Below, piece after piece: positions 24,441 through 33,318 of a stretch of DNA of 64,000 nt; the first letter of the stretch is position 1, and each line of letters opens with the position of its first letter. The notes beneath the pieces were generated by a model. It made no database searches. It had not been told where the DNA came from and saw nothing but the letters and a program-made list of their open reading frames with translations. Location of the stretch: positions 186,001 to 250,000 of the forward strand of contig CAKPHG010000001.1 of NCBI GenBank assembly GCA_934157035.1, written 5' to 3'. This DNA comes from an uncultured Clostridia bacterium. Lineage in GTDB: Bacteria > Bacillota > Clostridia > TANB77 > CAG-508. The translations under genes and the position numbers were made by a program.

Positions 24441-26858
24441 TTATTCTTCTGTATTTTGTGTTGGAGTTGTTGCCATTTTTAACTCTGCTAAACGTTCTTT
24501 TGTAATTAATACTTCTCTTGGTTTACTTCCTTGATATCCTGAAATAATACCTCTTTCTTCCATTTGATCTATTATTCTTCCTGCTCTTGCATAACCTACT
24601 TTAAATCTTCTTTGTATAAATGATGTAGAAGCTTGTCCTGTTTCTACAACTACATCTATTGCATCCATTAGTAATGGATCTGAATCATCATCTGCTGCAT
24701 CTTCTTGTGCAATTTCTTTATCTGTTTTATTAGCATTTTCTATGCTTTCTAATATATCCTCGTTATATTTTGCTTCTCCATTTGCTTTTAAGAAATTAAC
24801 TATTTTTTCTACTTCTGCATCTGAAATAAATGCTCCTTGAATTCTTGTTGGTTTTGGTGCACCAGTTGGATAGAAAAGCATGTCACCCTTTCCAAGTAAT
24901 TTTTCTGCTCCTACCATATCTAGTATTGTTCTAGAATCTACTTGTGAAGACACTGCAAAAGCTATTCTTGAAGGTATATTTGCTTTAATTAAACCTGTAA
25001 TAACATCTACAGATGGTCTTTGTGTTGCTATAACTAAGTGCATTCCTGCTGCTCTCGCTTTTTGTGCTAAACGGCAAATTGCATCTTCAACATCTTTCTT
25101 GGCTACCATCATTAAATCTGCAAGCTCGTCTATGATAATTACTATATGAGGTAATTTTCCAATATTATCTGATTTTTCTACTGCTTCATTATATCCTTTT
25201 AAATCTCTTACACCTTTTGAAGCAAATGTAGCATACCTATTTTCCATTTCTTGTACAGCCCAAGCAAGTGCTCCAGCAGCTTTTCTAGGATCTGTAACAA
25301 CTGGAATTAATAAATGTGGTATTCCGTTATATACTGAAAGTTCTACTACTTTTGGGTCTACCATTACTAATTTTACTTCACTTGGCTTTGCTTTATATAT
25401 TATGCTTGCAATTAAAGTATTTATACATACAGATTTACCAGAACCTGTGGCACCTGCTATCATTACGTGTGGCATTTTTGCAATATCTGTTACAATTTCT
25501 TTTCCTGCAACATCTTTACCTAATGCAAATGCAAGTTTTGATTTATGATTTTCAAATTCAGGGGTATCTATTATATCTCTTAAATGAACTATTTCATTTT
25601 CTGCATTTGGAACCTCTATTCCAACTGCATGCTTTCCTGGTATAGGTGCTTCTATACGAATAGTCTCTGCTGCTAAATTTAAAGCTATATCATCGGCTAA
25701 ATTAGCTATTTTGCTAACTCTTACACCTTCTGCTGGTTTTAATTCATATCTTGTTATGGCTGGTCCAACAGATACATTCTCAACTTTAGCTGAAACGCCA
25801 AAGCTATATAGTGTTTTTTGTAATTTTGTTGCTGTATCTGCTACTGCTTTTTTTCCTCCTTTTAGTCCTATTTTACTTCCCTCTGAAAGCATTTCTATTG
25901 GAGGAAATTCGTAAAATTCATTATCTTTTTCAGCTGTCATCGTATGTTCTAAGTTTAATACCTCTTTTACTTTTTCCTCTTTTGTTTCAATTTCTTGTTT
26001 AAACAAATTACCAAGTTCATTAGGTGAAGCTGTTTTTTCCATATTAAGAGGAGTTATATCATTTTCTCCATGATTATATTTTTTTAATCCGCTTTTTTCT
26101 TCTAAACCGCTTAAATTAATATTAAGTTGTTCTTCATCAATTTCTAATGCCTTTTTCTTTTCTTCTTTTTCTCTTAATTTTCTTTCTCTTGCAGTTTCCT
26201 TTTTAGTAATTACTTTTTCTGGTTGCTCATCTTCTCTTATATTATATAAGTGTTTGTTTGCCTTATTATTTCTTCTTTCCTTTTCTTTTTCTATTCTTCT
26301 TTCTTCTTTTCTTTCTTCAACATCATCTACAATATTTGAAATTGCTTGTGCTAATTTTATTTTAAATATAAATGTTAAAGCAATAATTGAAAAACCTATT
26401 GTTAATATAATAGTTCCTAAACTTCCTATCATTTTTATAAGAGGTATAGCAATTACCGTACCTACTATTCCTCCACCTATATCTTGACTTCCTAGTTCAT
26501 AAGCTCTTTGTATTATTTGATTCCAATTATTATTTACTCCTATATTTCCAGCTGATATTTGAAATACGCTAAGAAGAGTAGCTATACATAGTAAAAATAC
26601 AACATATAACATTATTTTTGAAAATGCATATTGTTTTGTCTTATTGCAGGCCATATATATTCCTAACACAAATGTTCCAACTGGAATTATATATTTGATA
26701 AAGCCCATAATTCCTCCAAGAGCTGGACTTAATGTTTCTCCAATAAAACCTGATTTTGTATATATTAGAACTGCTAGTAGTATAGCAACTACAATCATTG
26801 CTACTACTGTAACATCTATACTTACTTTATTTTTCTTTTTTCTACCTCTTTTAGCCAT
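24441..26858 (-). CDS. ftsK: DNA translocase FtsK/SpoIIIE
   Basis: A septum-located hexameric motor that pumps DNA out of the closing division (or sporulation) septum. The 805-residue protein has four N-terminal transmembrane helices (about 15-170), a charged linker, the RecA-like motor with Walker A GATGSGKS near residue 470 and an IIIDELADLMM Walker B. A C-terminal gamma winged-helix (about 725-790; IQRRFKVGYARAGRIIDQMEE) reads KOPS/SRS-type polarity sequences. The length is typical of SpoIIIE. It has its own promoter at 26906-26934. Confidence 0.97.
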   Translation of the reverse strand: MAKRGRKKKNKVSIDVTVVAMIVVAILLAVLIYTKSGFIGETLSPALGGIMGFIKYIIPVGTFVLGIYMACNKTKQYAFSKIMLYVVFLLCIATLLSVFQISAGNIGVNNNWNQIIQRAYELGSQDIGGGIVGTVIAIPLIKMIGSLGTIILTIGFSIIALTFIFKIKLAQAISNIVDDVEERKEERRIEKEKERRNNKANKHLYNIREDEQPEKVITKKETARERKLREKEEKKKALEIDEEQLNINLSGLEEKSGLKKYNHGENDITPLNMEKTASPNELGNLFKQEIETKEEKVKEVLNLEHTMTAEKDNEFYEFPPIEMLSEGSKIGLKGGKKAVADTATKLQKTLYSFGVSAKVENVSVGPAITRYELKPAEGVRVSKIANLADDIALNLAAETIRIEAPIPGKHAVGIEVPNAENEIVHLRDIIDTPEFENHKSKLAFALGKDVAGKEIVTDIAKMPHVMIAGATGSGKSVCINTLIASIIYKAKPSEVKLVMVDPKVVELSVYNGIPHLLIPVVTDPRKAAGALAWAVQEMENRYATFASKGVRDLKGYNEAVEKSDNIGKLPHIVIIIDELADLMMVAKKDVEDAICRLAQKARAAGMHLVIATQRPSVDVITGLIKANIPSRIAFAVSSQVDSRTILDMVGAEKLLGKGDMLFYPTGAPKPTRIQGAFISDAEVEKIVNFLKANGEAKYNEDILESIENANKTDKEIAQEDAADDDSDPLLMDAIDVVVETGQASTSFIQRRFKVGYARAGRIIDQMEERGIISGYQGSKPREVLITKERLAELKMATTPTQNTEE

Positions 26859-26905
26859 TTAAAACATCCTTCCTTTGTATATAAAAATCCTAATTTTACA
26901 CTTCA

Positions 26906-26934
26906 ATTCTATCATTACACTTGTTTATTTGCAA
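26906..26934 (-). promoter_or_regulatory. Promoter of ftsK
   Basis: Minus strand TTGCAA (26929-26934), 17 nt, TAGAAT (26906-26911). Confidence 0.7.
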
Positions 26935-27051
26935 CAATTTGCTTTAAATTTATTTGCTTTTTTAAATTTTAAAAACAAGCTTAAAAATTAATTGATAATA
27001 TAATTAATTTTTCTAATTTTTAAACCTGAATTTAGAGCTTTAGAACAAAAG

Positions 27052-27083
27052 AAATCCACAGTTTGACAACAAATTGTGGATTT
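27052..27083 (-). terminator. Terminator of the rsmD operon
   Basis: Stem aaatccaca/tgtggattt around a 14-nt loop, 8 bp after the stop codon at 27091 and with a T-rich tail on the minus strand. Confidence 0.7.
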
Positions 27084-27090
27084 TATGGTT

Positions 27091-27528
27091 CTATTTTAAT
27101 TCTTTTCTATTATTTTGAATTGTTTCAAGGGCATTTTGTAATGCTGATTCTATATTTTGTAAAATGCTATCTGCATAATCTTTTGTTCCTTTTGAAATTT
27201 CTCTTGACATCTCATTAGCAGTTTCAATAATTTCTGCTTTTTGTTCATAAGCCTTTCTTGTAATTTCATGTTCGTCTATCATAGAAATAATTCTGTTTTC
27301 TGCTTCTTTAACTATATCATCAGCTTCTTTTTGTGCTTCTACTAAAATACGTTGTCTTTCTTCTTTTACCCATTTTGCTTGTTTTAATTCATCTGGTAAT
27401 TTTAAACGTATTTCTTTAATTACTTCTAGCATTTCTTCCTTATCAATAATTCCTTTATTTGAAAAAGGAATAGTTTTGCTACTTTCCAACATTTCCTCTA
27501 ATGTTTCTAATAATGTAAATATTTCCAT
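27091..27528 (-). CDS. Small coiled-coil protein downstream of rsmD
   Basis: A 145-residue, highly charged, almost entirely helical protein. A short N-terminal segment (EMLEVIKEIRLKLPDELKQAKWV) precedes a long heptad region (ERQRILVEAQKEADDIVKEAENR) resembling DivIVA and V-ATPase subunit E/H stalks. Clostridial homologues beside rsmD are often labelled ATPase without any nucleotide-binding motif, and I see none here. It is separated from rsmD by 3 bp and is certainly cotranscribed. The function is unknown. Confidence 0.75.
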   Translation of the reverse strand: MEIFTLLETLEEMLESSKTIPFSNKGIIDKEEMLEVIKEIRLKLPDELKQAKWVKEERQRILVEAQKEADDIVKEAENRIISMIDEHEITRKAYEQKAEIIETANEMSREISKGTKDYADSILQNIESALQNALETIQNNRKELK

Positions 27529-27531
27529 TGT

Positions 27532-28083
27532 TTAGCCCCTTTCACGTAAGAATAGAAGTTTTACTCTTCCATATTTTCTTACATCATATACTTTTATTTC
27601 TACCTTTTCTAATTCTCTTTGTTCTCTTTCTTCTTCATCTGTTTCTAATATAATTATTCCTTCTTCGTTAAGTAACTTTAAATCTAAAATTCTTTTAATT
27701 GCATCTACTGCAATATCTTTACTGTATGGTGGATCTATAAAAATTATATCAAATTTTTCATTTAGTCTTTCTAAACATTTTTTATAATCTTCTATTAATA
27801 TAGTAGATTTACTTTGCATTTTAGTTTTTTCTATATTTTGTTTTATCATTTGAACCGCTTTTTGTGATTTGTCACAAAATACACATTTTTTTGAACCTCT
27901 ACTTAAACATTCTATTCCTAGAGCTCCACTTCCTGCAAATAAATCTAATACATTTGCATCTTGAAGATGATTTTGAATTATACTAAACAAAGGCTCTTTT
28001 ACTCTATCTAGAGTTGGTCTTGTAGATAAATCATCGATTGAGTTTAATTTTGTTCCTTTTGATGTTCCCGCTATTACTCTCAT
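27532..28083 (-). CDS. rsmD: 16S rRNA (guanine966-N2)-methyltransferase
   Basis: A SAM-dependent Rossmann methyltransferase that modifies G966 of 16S rRNA. The 183-residue protein has an N-terminal MRVIAGTSKGTKL, the RPTLDRVKEPLFSII block, SAM-binding motif LDLFAGSGALGIE near 47-59 and catalytic DPPY near 118. The gene usually precedes coaD in Firmicutes; coaD is absent here and a coiled-coil gene follows. Two promoter-like sites lie upstream: 28211-28239 and a weaker TTGACA/TAAAAT pair near 28105-28137. Confidence 0.95.
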   Translation of the reverse strand: MRVIAGTSKGTKLNSIDDLSTRPTLDRVKEPLFSIIQNHLQDANVLDLFAGSGALGIECLSRGSKKCVFCDKSQKAVQMIKQNIEKTKMQSKSTILIEDYKKCLERLNEKFDIIFIDPPYSKDIAVDAIKRILDLKLLNEEGIIILETDEEEREQRELEKVEIKVYDVRKYGRVKLLFLRERG

Positions 28084-28210
28084 TTGTCTCCCCTTTGTTT
28101 ATATATTTATATTTTATCTAATTAAATTCATATGTCAATAATATTAATTAAATTGTAATATACATTTAACAAAATTGTAACACATTAACATTTATGTAAT
28201 AATCATAGGT

Positions 28211-28239
28211 ATTATATACTATTATTATTGTTTTTGCAA
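28211..28239 (-). promoter_or_regulatory. Promoter of rsmD
   Basis: Minus strand TTGCAA (28234-28239), 17 nt, TATAAT (28211-28216), about 120 nt before the rsmD ATG. Confidence 0.65.
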
Positions 28240-28270
28240 TATGTAAACCTAAAATTGTTTGGTTTTTCCA

Positions 28271-28299
28271 TTGAAATTAAACTGTAAATATTGTATAAT
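28271..28299 (+). promoter_or_regulatory. Promoter of ssrA (tmRNA)
   Basis: TTGAAA (28271-28276), 17 nt, TATAAT (28294-28299), about 20 nt before the mature tmRNA 5' end. Confidence 0.85.
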
Positions 28300-28320
28300 A
28301 ATTAAGTACTTGAAATATTT

Positions 28321-28674
28321 GGGGGTGTAATTGGTTTCGACAGTGTTTTAGAAGTATGAATAGCGAGTAGTGGATTCTCGTTTGCCACTTTAAAAAACGG
28401 GAAAATAAATATAAACGCAGATCAAAGAGAATTTGCTTTAGCTGCCTAGTGCGCTAACGTTTTATATAGAATCCCCACATTTTATATAAGGCGTCGATTT
28501 AGTGGGAAACGAACCTATTTCTTGCCATGGAAATAGCAGGTATCTTAATGGCTACTATTATTTTTCGTTTGTTTGTTAATGAATTATAATAGGAATCTTA
28601 ATAACAAACTACACTCGTAGAAGTTTATATGGAAAAGATATTGGACAGGAGTTCGACTCTCCTCACCTCCACCA
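28321..28674 (+). ncRNA. ssrA: Transfer-messenger RNA (tmRNA)
   Basis: tmRNA rescues stalled ribosomes and adds a degradation tag. The 5' end has the conserved GGGGGTGTAATTGGTTTCGA, and the 3' end has the TPsiC-like GGAGTTCGACTCTCC followed by the acceptor strand and encoded CCA (28672-28674). The tag frame ends ADQREFALAA with TAG at 28447-28449. GCA at 28417 is the most likely resume codon, but an upstream in-frame resume point cannot be excluded. It is about 354 nt, normal length. A degraded mobile island begins downstream, and the 3' end of ssrA is a common integration site. Confidence 0.97.
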
Positions 28675-28716
28675 ACGACGTATCTGTTCGAACTAAATTG
28701 AACAGAATTGATACAG

Positions 28717-28752
28717 AAATCAATCAGAAAATAAAATCTGGTTGATTTTTTT
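28717..28752 (+). terminator. Terminator of tmRNA
   Basis: Stem aaatcaatcaga/tctggttgattt with an 8-nt loop and a following T tract. A similar stem and T tract recurs at 32468-32495. Confidence 0.85.
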
Positions 28753-28928
28753 ATTGCTTAAAAACAATATTAAAATCATCCTAATGAAAGTATGGTGCTA
28801 AAAATGAAGATAATTAAACAAGAACTACTTCAAAAATAGATGATAGATTTATTTTGTAAAAATAAATTTAATCAGATGTTTTTGTATTCAATTTACCAAT
28901 TAAGGTAAATTGAATTAGCCTCGCAGAG

Positions 28929-28994
28929 CCCCCGAGTTATGATAGTATGTCATAACTCATAGGGGGTTAGGACTTATGGCAAAGCCAAAGTCCT
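28929..28994 (+). other. oriT-like double hairpin upstream of the relaxase gene
   Basis: Two tight hairpins lie just before the mob gene: CCCCC-AGTTATGA / TCATAACT-GGGGG (28929-28966) and AGGACTT-TGGC / GCCA-AAGTCCT (28969-28994). Paired hairpins directly upstream of a MobV/Pre relaxase are the usual location of the transfer origin. The nick site is not identified. The rest of 28753-28928 shows no gene. Confidence 0.55.
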
Positions 28995-29027
28995 ATGCTA
29001 CCAAGAAAATTCAAAGGAGGTGCTTTT

Positions 29028-30296
29028 ATGGAACAAGAATTGGCATATTCTTTTCACTTGGGTAGTGATAAAAACAAAAGTAAATTAGCAAGGAAAGTTG
29101 CAAAAGGAAATTTATCTGGCACTACTTCTCTATCTAATAATGCAATTCAAAATGCAAAAGATTTATCTGATGTTAATAAACACAATTTAAGGGATTATGA
29201 TAATCAAAGAGAGTTAATTAGAACAATTTATGGAACAAATGATATTATGAATGATGTTAAGCAAGTATATTTAGATGAGTTTGAAGAAGCAAGACTAGAA
29301 TATAATAACAATCAAACTCGTGAAGATAGAAAAATTGAAGATTATTTCAAAAAAGTATGCAACTCACAGAATGATATTGCTTGTGAGATTATAATAGAAC
29401 TTGGAGATATGGACTTTTGGAATGATAAAGATAAAGAATATAGATTTAAAATGGTTGATGTATATAATGAATAGATAAAAGACTTAATTAAAATTGTACC
29501 AGACTTTAAGATAGCAAATGCAACAATACACTTTTATGAAGTTTCTCCCCATATGCATATTGTAGGTGTTCCAGTAGCCACAAATTGTACTAGAGGAATG
29601 AAAAAACAAGTAGGAAAAAGTAAATTATTTACAAAAACATCACTAACTGCAATACAAGATAAAATGAGAAATGCTTGTATTAAGTCATATAACAAGTTTT
29701 ATGAGATTAATACACGATTAAAGGAAAAACAAAAAGGCAGAAATCAACACATCAATGTTAATGATATGGGCAATTATAGAGAAATTAAAAAACAACTAAA
29801 ACAGAAAGAACAAAAACTCGCAAAAGCTAATAATCAAACAAAACAACTTGATGATACAAGTAAAGATATAAATGAGATATTAAGTAATCTCAAACCTACT
29901 AAACTAAACAAAAATAATATGGTTATTTCAAACGAGGATGTCCAGAAAATCAAAAATTATACAAAAAATGTAAAAGATAATGAAATTGGAAGTTTAAAAA
30001 AAGAACTATTTGCTAAAGACAAAATTATAGGCAGATAATAAACTGAAAAAGAAAAACTTAAACAAGAATTACAGAAATTCAAAGGCTTTTGGTATAGTAT
30101 TATGAACCATTTTCATAAACTAATTTGCTATGACAAGGATAATAATTATAAAATTGTTAGTAATGACCTATATAAGAACGGAATATTTGACAACAACGAT
30201 AATGAAATTGCAAATAATATTGCTAGAAAAATAACAATCCCAGAAGAAAACAAGCAAACTAAGAATAAAAAGAGAAATAACGATACTAGATTTTAA
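29028..30296 (+). pseudogene. MobV/Pre-type relaxase, interrupted by in-frame stops
   Basis: One reading frame encodes a Mob_Pre relaxase of about 420 residues from an ATG with a strong AAAGGAGG. It is broken by TAG at 29472-29474 and tandem TAA-TAA at 30036-30041, with no frameshift. Family blocks include HNLRDYDNQRELI, DRKIEDYF, IIIELGDMDFW and the metal-binding HFYEVSPHMHIVGVPV. In active members the first part of that motif reads H-x-D-E, so the catalytic Asp is replaced by Tyr. The last part is a Lys-rich coiled coil. It should have nicked oriT for conjugative mobilisation and is now surely inactive. Confidence 0.88.
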
Positions 30297-30311
30297 AGGA
30301 GGAAAAAAACT

Positions 30312-30605
30312 ATGGAAGAAAATAAAGTTAAAAATGTAATAAATATAATTAAAGGTATGTATATAAAAGATAAATTAAGATTAGGAATATGCTTAACTAC
30401 AAGTGATTGGGCTAATATTTTATATAATAAAACTGAGATTTATGAAAAGTTTGATACTATGCTAAAAGAAGTTGATGAAGAATATAGAACTACTTTAATA
30501 AATTTTGCTAAATATAAACTTGTAATGTTTACAATGGCAAAAATTATGGAAATGACAAAAGAAGAACGAAATAAAGTTGCTTTATACTTGTTTAATTGTG
30601 CATAA
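30312..30605 (+). CDS. Small protein of the tmRNA-linked island
   Basis: A 97-residue helical protein with a strong AAAGGAGGA site, 15 bp after the end of the relaxase frame. It has no signal peptide or motif that I recognise (MKDKLRLGICLTTSD-like core, then a C-terminal MTKEERNKVALYLFNC). Its position suggests an accessory gene of the mobilisation module. It is followed by a perfect 12-bp hairpin. Confidence 0.65.
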   Translation: MEENKVKNVINIIKGMYIKDKLRLGICLTTSDWANILYNKTEIYEKFDTMLKEVDEEYRTTLINFAKYKLVMFTMAKIMEMTKEERNKVALYLFNCA

Positions 30606-30612
30606 AAAGGAC

Positions 30613-30641
30613 TTGTCCCAAGCATCAACTGCTTGGGACAA
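30613..30641. terminator. Hairpin between convergent small genes
   Basis: Perfect 12-bp stem ttgtcccaagca with a 5-nt loop, but without a strong T tract on either side. Confidence 0.65.
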
Positions 30642-30650
30642 TACGATTTA

Positions 30651-30977
30651 TTATTGTTCCTCTTTTAATTCAAGGAACCAGCGATAAAGTTTTTCTTTGG
30701 CTTCGAGGTCTGCTATCCATTCCTTGAATTTTTTGAGTGATTTAGTGCGATATACAACAACTACAGTCCATCTATCAAGATTCTTATTTGTTAATAGCCG
30801 CTCTTCAAGAGTCTTCAAACAAAAATCAACTACATCTTGATCGATTATCCGATTTGCTTGCCAAATAAATTGCCAGTCATTACAATCGTGACGTGGATAT
30901 AATCGCATACACTCCATCTTAAATTCTTCTGGAAATAATAGTTCACATTTGCCATCAGAGTATTTTTTGCAAATCAT
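30651..30977 (-). CDS. Hypothetical protein, 108 residues
   Basis: A soluble protein with several Trp and Cys residues (MICKKYSDGKCELLFPEEF; CNDWQFIWQANRI; LDRWTVVVVYRTKSLKKF). No family recognised. The gene is GC-richer than its neighbours, which fits foreign origin. It has a strong AGGAGG site and its own promoter facing that of the transporter gene. Confidence 0.65.
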   Translation of the reverse strand: MICKKYSDGKCELLFPEEFKMECMRLYPRHDCNDWQFIWQANRIIDQDVVDFCLKTLEERLLTNKNLDRWTVVVVYRTKSLKKFKEWIADLEAKEKLYRWFLELKEEQ

Positions 30978-31061
30978 ATAATAGTCCTCCTATAAAATAA
31001 TTTTATTTTACTTAGTAGTCTAATTAGAATGAAAAATAGAATTTAACTACCACATAAGTTA

Positions 31062-31121
31062 ATTATACAATATTTTACATAAAAAATCAAATTTGATTTG
31101 TGCTTAAAATAATGATATAAT
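31062..31121. promoter_or_regulatory. Back-to-back divergent promoters sharing a palindromic -35 region
   Basis: Minus promoter: TTGATT (31085-31090), 17 nt, TATAAT (31062-31067). Plus promoter: TTGATT (31093-31098), 17 nt, TATAAT (31116-31121). The two -35 boxes form the perfect palindrome AATCAAATTTGATT (31085-31098), so one bound dimer could control both genes. Confidence 0.8.
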
Positions 31122-31157
31122 TCATAAAAAATTTTGAGAAATTATTAGGAGCAATAA

Positions 31158-32312
31158 ATGAAGGAATATTTTTACAAAAAAGAGTATAAATATATGTATT
31201 TAAGTATATTTTTTTATAATTTTGCAAATGCTTTAAGCGAAACATTTGGAACAGTTATGCTTTATAAAGCAGGCTTGCCCATATATTTAATATTATTAAT
31301 ATATGGTATAAGATTTCTTATCATGGGTCTGATAACACCATTATTCATAACAATATCAAGCAAAATAGGGATTGCAAAATGTATACTAATTTCAAATTTA
31401 TTTAATATTATATATGCTTATTATATATTAGTTAATCAGAATTTATCAGCAAATATTATTATATTTGTAATAGTACTGGGATTAAATGGTCTATCTAATC
31501 CATCATCTGATGCATTATCTAGTAAATATGTAGAAAGTGAACATAGAGGGAGATTTAATAGTTTCTATAGTATAAGTAAAATATTAGGAACAGTTTTAGC
31601 AAGTTGTTTAGTGGCTTGGGGAGTAATAAGTAATAAAACATTAATTTTATTTGTTGTAATTACAGTTTTCTTTTTATTACAATATCTTGCAATATTAAAA
31701 ATAGATTACAAACCAGAAAAAAAATCAAGTGCTTTCAAATCTAGTATGAAATACTTAATACATAGTAAGAGTAAATATAAGATTATATATGCACTAAGAA
31801 CTAATCATATAATAGAAAGGCAATTTGTTCCTTTGTATTTATACTTATTATTACAAGATTTTAAAACATTTTCAGTAGTTACTATAGGATCACTATTATT
31901 TCAAGTTATAACGATTATTTTAATAGGAAAATATACTGATAAAGACATAAAAAAATCAAATAATTTAGTTACAATAATAAAATCTAGTATTACACTAATA
32001 TACCTATTTGTGAAAGATAAATTTATAATATCTATAAATAAAGCAGTTAGTGATAATGTTTCAAAAGTTTATGAAACATCAATACAGACTTCAATACAAA
32101 ATATTATTAAAGAATCAAAAGAAGATAATGAATTGTTATCAGCAGTTGGACAAATGAGTTTATGTTTTACAGAAGTTTTTGTATTTGCATTATTGGCTTT
32201 TATAGCAAAATTTGTTGGAGAAAATGTTTTTTATGTGATATTTATATTATCAATAGTCTCTACGATTATTATAAACATTGATATAAAATCAGAAAATAAG
32301 AAACATCTATAA
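31158..32312 (+). CDS. MFS-type membrane transporter
   Basis: A 384-residue polytopic protein with about 11-12 hydrophobic segments. It has an MFS-like cytoplasmic loop (FITISSKIGIAKCILISN) and SSKYVESEHRGRFNSFYSISK after the fourth segment, as in drug or sugar exporters. The segment around residues 275-310 is more polar than usual, so the second half may be slightly degenerate. It uses an AGGAGC site. The substrate is unknown. It lies in the island downstream of tmRNA with its own promoter. Confidence 0.75.
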   Translation: MKEYFYKKEYKYMYLSIFFYNFANALSETFGTVMLYKAGLPIYLILLIYGIRFLIMGLITPLFITISSKIGIAKCILISNLFNIIYAYYILVNQNLSANIIIFVIVLGLNGLSNPSSDALSSKYVESEHRGRFNSFYSISKILGTVLASCLVAWGVISNKTLILFVVITVFFLLQYLAILKIDYKPEKKSSAFKSSMKYLIHSKSKYKIIYALRTNHIIERQFVPLYLYLLLQDFKTFSVVTIGSLLFQVITIILIGKYTDKDIKKSNNLVTIIKSSITLIYLFVKDKFIISINKAVSDNVSKVYETSIQTSIQNIIKESKEDNELLSAVGQMSLCFTEVFVFALLAFIAKFVGENVFYVIFILSIVSTIIINIDIKSENKKHL

Positions 32313-32330
32313 AGCTTTTTGAAAACTTTG

Positions 32331-32358
32331 TTGCAATTTATAAAAAATATGATATACT
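32331..32358 (+). promoter_or_regulatory. Promoter of a candidate small RNA
   Basis: TTGCAA (32331-32336), 16 nt, TATACT (32353-32358), directly after the transporter stop codon. Confidence 0.5.
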
Positions 32359-32364
32359 TTAATA

Positions 32365-32495
32365 AATTGATTGATATTTGTATCAATCGTCAAGAGAGCC
32401 AGCGAGTTGTAAATGTCTACGTCGTTGGCACCAAAGGATAATATCGTCGAACTAGACAATAAACAAGAAATCAACTATAAAAGGTTGATTTTTTT
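32365..32495 (+). ncRNA. Candidate small RNA / island boundary sequence
   Basis: About 130 nt between a promoter-like site and a clear intrinsic terminator (aaatcaac/gttgattt plus T7 at 32468-32495). Hairpins GATTGATA/TATCAATC and GCCAGCGA/TCGTTGGC can form. There is no ORF. The segment from about 32444 resembles the sequence after tmRNA (TCGAACTA, AGAAATCAA, GGTTGATTTTTTT in order), so it may instead be a diverged copy of the ssrA-flanking region. The rest of 32496-32753 has only the promoter below. Confidence 0.45.
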
Positions 32496-32639
32496 CTGCT
32501 TTTATATTATAGGATAGTGCGATACGATTAATATCATAAAGAAGAAAAAAATGTTTTTGGATTAATAAAATTGAAAATATGGAAAATAAAATTATAAATT
32601 TATAAAATTAAGTTTTCTATTTGAATATATAGGAAAATC

Positions 32640-32668
32640 TTGCAAAATCAAGGAAAAAATGATAAAAT
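32640..32668 (+). promoter_or_regulatory. Promoter of the 32754 gene
   Basis: TTGCAA (32640-32645), 17 nt, TAAAAT (32663-32668), then a leader of about 80 nt and an AAGGAGG site. Confidence 0.6.
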
Positions 32669-32753
32669 AATTATATTAAATTTTTTTGTCCTGTTTTACA
32701 GGTTGATATATAGACTGCAAATGTAAAATAATTATTTTAAGGAGGAAATTTTT

Positions 32754-33239
32754 ATGTTTCGTTTGATTTTAGTTTTATTAGTTATAGCTATGGTAATATG
32801 TAGTATTATCTCATGCCTGTCTGAGCCGGATAAGTTCGGTGGTTTTAGTGTTCACGGATTATTCTTCTTTTTGGCTTGGATTTCCGGAATTGCAGCTTTT
32901 GGAATGGTTATTACAATTTGTTGTATTGCACCCAAAATTGCAACTGCAAGTACTATAGATGAAAAAATTGCAATGTATCAAGAAGAAAATGCAACAATTG
33001 AACAAGACATTGACAGAATTGTCGAAGAGTACTTAAAACACGAACATGACACATTCACAGACCTAAAAACAGAAGAAAGTTCAATTACATTAGTCACTTT
33101 GTTCCCTGAACTCAAGTCAGACACACTTGTTAAGCGGCAGTTAGAAATTTATGTTTGTAATAATACGAAAATTAGAGAATTAAGAGAAGAGAAAATTGAC
33201 ATTGCTAAACTAAAATGGCTACTTTATTTTGGCAAGTAA
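32754..33239 (+). CDS. Hypothetical membrane protein, 161 residues
   Basis: Two N-terminal transmembrane segments (about 3-22 and 34-58) flank a short loop, followed by a cytosolic helical tail (about 70-161) with coiled-coil character. No family recognised. An excellent AAGGAGG site supports translation. Base composition is slightly higher in GC than the flanking core genes, as for its downstream neighbour, suggesting both belong to imported DNA. Confidence 0.65.
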   Translation: MFRLILVLLVIAMVICSIISCLSEPDKFGGFSVHGLFFFLAWISGIAAFGMVITICCIAPKIATASTIDEKIAMYQEENATIEQDIDRIVEEYLKHEHDTFTDLKTEESSITLVTLFPELKSDTLVKRQLEIYVCNNTKIRELREEKIDIAKLKWLLYFGK

Positions 33240-33318
33240 TTGAATCATAAAAACTCTCTATCGTCAAACTTGCATCACCAAATTGTGGATATAAAATTTT
33301 TTTTAAGGAGGTTTGCTT

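Noticed and set aside
28681..28752. The post-tmRNA sequence as a separate small RNA or tRNA gene.
   Set aside because: No independent promoter or cloverleaf; the hairpin is simply the tmRNA terminator.
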